NCBI GenBank assembly: GCA_903907615.1
Contig: CAIVOR010000242.1
Location: forward strand, 1-10,114
DNA from: an uncultured Microbacteriaceae bacterium
GTDB taxonomy: Bacteria > Actinomycetota > Actinomycetes > Actinomycetales > Microbacteriaceae
DNA: 10,114 nt
Direction: 5' to 3'
Below the pieces are notes generated by a model. The model had not been told where the DNA came from. It did not search any database and saw only the letters and a program-made list of their open reading frames with translations. Below, piece by piece: positions 5,704-10,114 of this stretch. The stretch's first letter is position 1. Each line of letters opens with the position of its first letter. The translations under genes were made by a program, and so were the position numbers.

Positions 5704-7842
5704 ATGACCGACTACGACGCTCTTGACTATGCGCCGCTCCTCGCACTCGCCGACGATGAGGTAGTCACTCACTCACGTGTTCGGGACGTCACCACTCCGA
5801 GTGGCAAAACGATTGCGCTCATCACGCTCGACAACGGGTTTGATTACAAGCGCCCCAACACGCTCGGTCCGAAAACGCTTGAGGAGCTCAACGACGTCCT
5901 CATCGACCTGAAGGGTCGAGCGAGTCGCGGCGAAATTCACGCCGTAGCGATCACGGGAAAGCAGTTCATTCTCGCGGCGGGTGCGGACCTCAGTAAGGTC
6001 AACACCGTGCCGTCCGTCGACGTGGCTCGACTCCTGGCACAACAGGGTCACCGCACCCTCGGTCGTCTCAACGAACTGGGTGTTCCGTCGTTTGCCTTCG
6101 TCAATGGCCTCGCGCTGGGTGGCGGCCTCGAGGTGGCACTCAACGCCACCTACCGCACGGTCGACTCGTCGGTCTCGGCTCTCGGACTTCCCGAGGTATT
6201 CCTCGGTCTCGTTCCCGGCTGGGGTGGCGCCACACTGCTCCCCCACCTCGTGGGCATTCGCAATGCGCTGCGGCTCATCATTGAGAACCCGCTCCGCAAC
6301 AATCGCCTCATCGATGCAAAAACCGCCTACCGACTTGGGTTTGCCGATGTGATGTTTTCGCCCATTCGGTTCCTGGAAGATTCACTCGTCTGGGCCGACA
6401 AGGTTCTCACTGGTCGCATCTCAGTCCGCCGGAAGTTCTCCCCCGGCTTTTTCGAGCGCGCCTTTGTGTGGCCGCAGGCCATCCGCATTGCTCGCGCCTC
6501 GGTTGCCGCCAAGATTGGTCGCGTCGCGAAGTCTCCCTTTGCCGCCCTCGACGTCCTCGCGTACACGCGCACGGCATCGCGTGGCGACAGTTTTGCGCGC
6601 GAAGACGAGATTCTCTCATCGTTGATTTCGGGCGATCAGTTTCAGGCGTCGATGTACGCTTTCAATCTGGTCCAAAAGCACGCGAAAAAGCCGAGCGGTG
6701 CACCGGATCCCACGCTCGCTCAGCCGGTCACCAAGGTGGGCGTGATTGGCGCAGGCCTCATGGCGCGCCAGTTCGCGCTGCTCTTCGTCCGTCGCCTCAA
6801 GGTGCCGGTTGTGCTGACCGACATCGATCAGGCACGCCTCGACGACGCTGTGGCTTACATTCACCGCGAAATTGCGGATCTCAATGCCAAGGGTCTCCTG
6901 TCGTCTGACGAAACCTCACGACTTCAATCGCTCGTCACCGGAACGACGGACAAAAATGCTTTCGCAGACGCCGACTGGGTGATCGAGGCCGTGTTTGAGG
7001 AATTGGCCATCAAGCAGGAGGTCTTTGCCTCGTTCGAGAAGATCATCTCCCCCACTGCCATCTTTGCCACCAACACGTCGTCGCTCTCGGTCGCTCAGAT
7101 CGGATCGAAGCTGAAGCACCCGGGCCGACTCGTCGGTTTCCACTTCTTCAATCCGGTGGCGGTCATGCCTCTTCTTGAGGTCGTCCGTGCCGGTACAACC
7201 ACGGACGAAACCCTGGCCACCGCCATGAAGGTTGCTGCCAGTCTTCGCAAAACAGCCGTCATCACCTCCGATTCAACGGGCTTTGTGGTGAACCGACTCC
7301 TGGCCAAGGTGTTGGGCGAGGCCATGCACGCCGTCGATACCGGCACGCACCCGTCGGTGATTGATGCGGGATGCGCCCCTTTCGGCATGCCCATGCCGCC
7401 TTTTGTTCTCCTGGACCTGGTCGGGCTCAAGGTGGGCGCACACGTGTTGGACACGCACCACGCGGCCTTCCCGGATCGCTTTTTTGACAGCGAGAATCTC
7501 CACAAGCTTGCCGACTATGGCCGCATCATCACGCGTGACAAGAAGGGCAACCCGTCCGGCTTTGATAAGGGTGCGCTGAACATTGTCAAGGGCGGCACGT
7601 CCCCCATGACCGCCGAGGCCTTCCAGAAGCGACTCGAAGACGGTCTGGCCGACGAAATTCACCGCATGCTGGACGAGGGCGTGGTCGCTTCTGCTCAAGA
7701 CATCGACCTGTGCATGATCATGGGTGCCGGTTGGCCGTTCCAGATGGGCGGCATCACGCCCTACCTCGACCGGGTGGGAGCCAGCGAACGCGTCTTCGGT
7801 AAAACGTTCCACAGCCCGCGGATTGCCGGCGTTCAGAACTAG
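5704..7842 (+). CDS. fadB: Enoyl-CoA hydratase / 3-hydroxyacyl-CoA dehydrogenase, FadB type
   Basis: A 712-residue fusion that hydrates enoyl-CoA and oxidises 3-hydroxyacyl-CoA with NAD+, giving the substrate of the FadA thiolase next door. The N-terminal crotonase domain (about 15-220) has the oxyanion-hole segments FILAAGAD and NGLALGGG, with Glu143 (GGGLE) and Glu164 (LPEVFLG) at the positions of the two catalytic glutamates. The Rossmann domain starts near 343 with VGVIGAGLMA (Gly349-Ala354), and the dehydrogenase pair is His480 in HFFNPV and Glu492. The C-terminal dehydrogenase domain begins around 516 with DSTGFVVNRLL and runs to the end. Everything expected is intact. The ATG is 3 bp after the fadA stop, within the reach of the GGAAGAAG purine tract at the end of fadA. 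Resembles M. tuberculosis FadB of the Rv0859-Rv0860 pair. Its stop is 6 bp from the convergent dxs stop. Confidence 0.94.
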   Translation: MTDYDALDYAPLLALADDEVVTHSRVRDVTTPSGKTIALITLDNGFDYKRPNTLGPKTLEELNDVLIDLKGRASRGEIHAVAITGKQFILAAGADLSKVNTVPSVDVARLLAQQGHRTLGRLNELGVPSFAFVNGLALGGGLEVALNATYRTVDSSVSALGLPEVFLGLVPGWGGATLLPHLVGIRNALRLIIENPLRNNRLIDAKTAYRLGFADVMFSPIRFLEDSLVWADKVLTGRISVRRKFSPGFFERAFVWPQAIRIARASVAAKIGRVAKSPFAALDVLAYTRTASRGDSFAREDEILSSLISGDQFQASMYAFNLVQKHAKKPSGAPDPTLAQPVTKVGVIGAGLMARQFALLFVRRLKVPVVLTDIDQARLDDAVAYIHREIADLNAKGLLSSDETSRLQSLVTGTTDKNAFADADWVIEAVFEELAIKQEVFASFEKIISPTAIFATNTSSLSVAQIGSKLKHPGRLVGFHFFNPVAVMPLLEVVRAGTTTDETLATAMKVAASLRKTAVITSDSTGFVVNRLLAKVLGEAMHAVDTGTHPSVIDAGCAPFGMPMPPFVLLDLVGLKVGAHVLDTHHAAFPDRFFDSENLHKLADYGRIITRDKKGNPSGFDKGALNIVKGGTSPMTAEAFQKRLEDGLADEIHRMLDEGVVASAQDIDLCMIMGAGWPFQMGGITPYLDRVGASERVFGKTFHSPRIAGVQN

Positions 7843-7848
7843 CGAAAG

Positions 7849-9807
7849 TTATTTCTTGCGCTTAGCCGATGCGTCGGTCGACAGTGCTGCCGTGGGATCT
7901 TCTCCGGGCAGCGGTCGGGCGACCGGAATCTTGCTTCCCACGACCTGTGCCACGACATCCCGTGTGATGGCCTGAGCCGTCAGCCCACTCTCCTCGAGAA
8001 TCTGGGCGCGATCACCGTGGTCAATGAACTCATCCGGCAGACCGAGCTCGTCCACAGCGGTGTCGACACCGGCGCCCCGAAGTTCTTGACGGATGCGCGT
8101 ACCAATGCCACCCACACGAACGCCGTCCTCGAGGGTAATCACCAAGCGGTGATCGGCGGCAATCGATATCACCGACGCGGCGACCGGAACCACCCAACGC
8201 GGGTCGATGACCGTGGCGCCAATTCCTTGCTGCGCCAGACGCTCGGCAACATCGAGCCCAATACGCGCCATATCGCCGATGGCCACAATGAGCACATCCT
8301 TGTGGGCTGCCTCGCGGAGCACGTCGACGCCGTCGGTCGTGCGACGCTGCGCCACAATCTCTGCTCCCACGGCACCCTTGGGGTAGCGAATCACCGTGGG
8401 GGCGTCGTTGATGGCCAGTGCTTCGGCAAGTTCCTCGCGGAGGCGCTGACCGTCACGGGGCGCGGCGAGCCTAATGCCGGGAACAATTTGCAACAGGGCC
8501 AAATCCCACATTCCGTGGTGGCTCGGTCCGTCCGGCCCGGTAACACCCGCCCGGTCGAGGACGAACGTCACACCTGCCTTGTGCAGGCCAACATCCATCA
8601 GCACCTGGTCGAAGGCACGGTTCATAAATGTTGCATAGATGGCCACAACGGGATGGAGTCCGCCGAAGGCCATGCCGGCCGCCGCTGTGACGGCGTGCTG
8701 CTCGGCAATACCCACGTCCAGCACGCGATCGGGGAAGCGCTCTTGAAGCGGCCCGAGACCCGTAGGACGCAGCATGGCCGCAGTGATGGCCACAATCCGC
8801 TCGTCGCGCGCCGCGTGAGCGACGATTTCTTCGCTAAACACATCCGTCCACGTCGGACTCGAGGACGACGACGTGGGTTCACCCGTTTCGGGATCGATGC
8901 GACCAACGGCGTGGAACTGATCGGCCACGTCGTCGCGGGCGGGCTGGTACCCGCGTCCTTTTTCGGTAATCACATGCACGATGACCGGAGCCCCATAGTT
9001 CTTGGCCTGACGCAGGGCGTTCTCGAGAGTTTCGATGTTGTGTCCGTCAACCGGGCCGACGTACTTTATGTCGAGGTTGGCATACAGTGATTCGTTCTTG
9101 ACCATGTTGCTCAGGAAGCCACGGATTCCGCCGCGTACTCCGCGGTAAATGGCTCGCGCCGTCGGACCGAGCCTGTCAAACGCCCGGCGCGACGTGATGT
9201 GGAGGTTGCGATACGAACGACGGGTTCTGACCCGATCGAGGTAGCGGGCCATGCCTCCGATGGTGGGCGCATAAGACCGCCCGTTGTCGTTGACCACAAT
9301 CACGAGATTGCGCGAGTTGTCGTGAGTGATGTTGTTGAGTGCTTCCCACGTCATGCCGCCCGTAAGCTAACCGTCCCCCACCACGGCAACGACGTGTCGA
9401 TCGGCCTGGCCGGTCATTTGGAAAGCGCGGGAGATACCGTCGGCCCACGAGAGCGACGACGACGCGTGAGAGCTCTCCACAATGTCGTGTGGCGACTCAC
9501 GGCGCTGCGGATAACCGGCCAGTCCGCCGCGTTCACGGAGTCCATCAAACTTTTGCCGGCCCGTCAGAAGTTTGTGAACGTACGACTGGTGACCGGTGTC
9601 AAAAACAATGGGGTCAGCGGGCGAATCGAAAACACGGTGCAGGGCGATTGTGAGTTCGACGACACCCAGATTTGGACCGAGGTGTCCGCCACTCCGGGAT
9701 ACCTCGGCGACGAGAAAGGTACGAATTTCGGCAGCGAGTTCAATCAATTGCTCTTCGGTCAAGGCATCGAGGTCACGAGGACCACGAATAGACGAGAGCA
9801 GACTCAT
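7849..9807 (-). pseudogene. dxs: 1-deoxy-D-xylulose-5-phosphate synthase, interrupted by an in-frame TAG at codon 147
   Basis: DXS condenses pyruvate and glyceraldehyde 3-phosphate, with thiamine diphosphate (TPP), in the first step of the MEP isoprenoid pathway. The frame runs 652 codons from the ATG at 9807 to TAA at 7851-7849, a normal length, but codon 147 (9369-9367) is TAG. Before it lie His42, His73 in DTGHQSYVH, His114 and the Mg-binding GDG (Asp145). After it the frame resumes as LTGGMTWEALNN, with NDNG (173-176), then the pyrimidine domain with Glu369 in GIAEQHAV and a complete C-terminal domain with a Lys-rich end. No other lesion is visible. Normal DXS has Ala at the stop position. 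As written, translation yields 146 residues, or two pieces if ribosomes restart at the ATG at 9354, leaving 9354-7849 open (501 residues). Sequence error remains possible. The next gene upstream, acnA, ends 28 bp away. Confidence 0.88.
9367..9369 (-). other. Premature TAG stop within dxs
   Basis: On the minus strand the codons read GGT GAC-type context as GAC GGT TAG CTT ACG GGC GGC ATG, that is D-G-stop-L-T-G-G-M. The frame is unchanged on both sides, so this is a substitution, not a frameshift. From an Ala codon at least two adjacent changes (GCG to TAG) are needed; from Ser TCG or Glu GAG only one. Confidence 0.9.
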
Positions 9808-9820
9808 GGAGTGAAGTCTA
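9808..9820 (-). promoter_or_regulatory. Possible leaderless promoter -10 for dxs
   Basis: On the minus strand TAGACT (9820-9815) fits TANNNT and stands 7 nt before the ATG at 9807. No Shine-Dalgarno sequence is present in the 28-nt gap after acnA, so a leaderless start is plausible. The -35 region (TGGCGT at 17 nt spacing, overlapping the acnA stop) is poor. Read-through from acnA is the alternative. Confidence 0.35.
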
Positions 9821-9835
9821 CGGAAGGAGTCGGCA

Positions 9836-10114
9836 CTACGCCACGAGGGAACGCAGCACGTACTGCAGGATTCCGCCGTTGCGGTAGTAGTCGGCCTCAC
9901 CGGGTGTATCGATGCGAACAATCGCGTCGAACTCAATCACTGCCTTGCCCGCGGGCGACAGGTCGCTGGGGCTTGCCACGACGCGAACCGTCTTGGGCGA
10001 TGGTCCTGTGTTCAGGGCCTCAATACCCGTGATGGTGACAACCTCCGTGCCGTCGAGACCGAGGGCGTCCCACGACTTTCCGGCGGGGAACTGCAGAGGA
10101 AGAACTCCCATACC
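9836..10114 (-). CDS. acnA: Aconitate hydratase A (C-terminal end, runs off the right edge)
   Basis: The last 92 residues of an AcnA/IRP-type aconitase, which interconverts citrate and isocitrate in the TCA cycle with a [4Fe-4S] cluster. The visible piece lies in the C-terminal swivel domain: [12 protein letters not shown] at the left end of the fragment (the substrate-site loop segment following the Arg-containing motif of this family), [15 protein letters not shown], and the closing [20 protein letters not shown], which is typical of the AcnA C-terminus. The iron-sulfur cysteines and the rest of the roughly 900-residue protein lie outside the window. It is transcribed toward dxs, whose ATG lies 28 bp past the acnA TAG, so dxs may be partly read from the acnA promoter. 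Confidence 0.95.
   Translation of the reverse strand, partial: GMGVLPLQFPAGKSWDALGLDGTEVVTITGIEALNTGPSPKTVRVVASPSDLSPAGKAVIEFDAIVRIDTPGEADYYRNGGILQYVLRSLVA

Noticed and set aside
7841..7860. Imperfect stem around GCGAAAG/TTTCTTGC as a bidirectional terminator
   Set aside because: Pairing needs mismatches or bulges and there is no proper T-run, so I cannot support a terminator.
8017..9090. A 357-codon open frame on the plus strand across dxs
   Set aside because: It is antisense to the conserved DXS coding sequence, has a His/Asn/Val-rich composition typical of a reverse-frame shadow in GC-rich DNA, and matches no family.
9367..9369. Reassignment of TAG as a sense codon, or pyrrolysine
   Set aside because: TAG ends six of the visible genes at their normal family C-termini, so it works as a stop here; no pyrrolysine-linked genes are in view.
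9808..9936. A 43-codon upstream extension of dxs starting at the ATG at 9936
   Set aside because: It lies almost wholly in the acnA coding region in another frame, and the extension does not look like DXS, whose normal N-terminus is [13 protein letters not shown].
9199..10032. A 277-codon plus-strand frame across dxs and acnA
   Set aside because: Antisense shadow spanning two real genes; no recognisable domain or ribosome site.
1..10114. Defence system, CRISPR array, prophage, transposon or tRNA
   Set aside because: No repeats of array type, integrase or transposase motifs, terminal inverted repeats or cloverleaf sequences were seen on either strand; the genes are core metabolism.

Overview
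The window is a GC-rich, tightly packed bacterial chromosome segment with short intergenic gaps and several GTG starts. Gene content and family variants point to Actinobacteria, most likely a Microbacteriaceae-type organism. The supports are SseA and SufE that closely resemble the Mycobacterium tuberculosis pair, a DUF3000 gene overlapping an RNase D/HRDC gene, and an actinobacterial fadA-fadB pair. The family-level placement is inference; nothing is mobile-looking and base use appears uniform.

Layout. At the left edge (1-458, minus) lies the N-terminal part of a ZapE/AFG1-family ATPase. A 132-bp divergent region with two overlapping inverted repeats separates it from a plus-strand block: sseA (thiosulfate sulfurtransferase), a SufE-like sulfur acceptor, a stand-alone RibD C-terminal reductase, a DUF3000 protein, an RNase D-like nuclease with HRDC domain, and then fadA and fadB for beta-oxidation. 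fadB ends 6 bp from the convergent dxs gene (minus). Upstream of dxs on the same strand is the C-terminal end of aconitase (acnA), which runs off the right edge.

How the genes relate. sseA and sufE are a persulfide-generating and persulfide-accepting pair. DUF3000 and the RNase D gene overlap by 8 bp and are probably translationally coupled; they keep company with zapE, ribD and dxs in mycobacteria too. fadA and fadB, 3 bp apart, supply the thiolase and the hydratase/dehydrogenase of a fatty-acid oxidation complex.

Most of the window is ordinary core metabolism. The one real surprise is dxs: its reading frame is otherwise intact but carries an in-frame TAG at codon 147, inside the GDG-x-LTGG part of the thiamine-diphosphate site. 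TAG is the ordinary stop of most neighbouring genes, so general reassignment of TAG is unlikely. A nonsense mutation, a sequence error, or a split gene reinitiating at the ATG 12 bp downstream are the live explanations. Possible leaderless promoters (TANNNT, 7 nt, start codon) precede DUF3000 and dxs.
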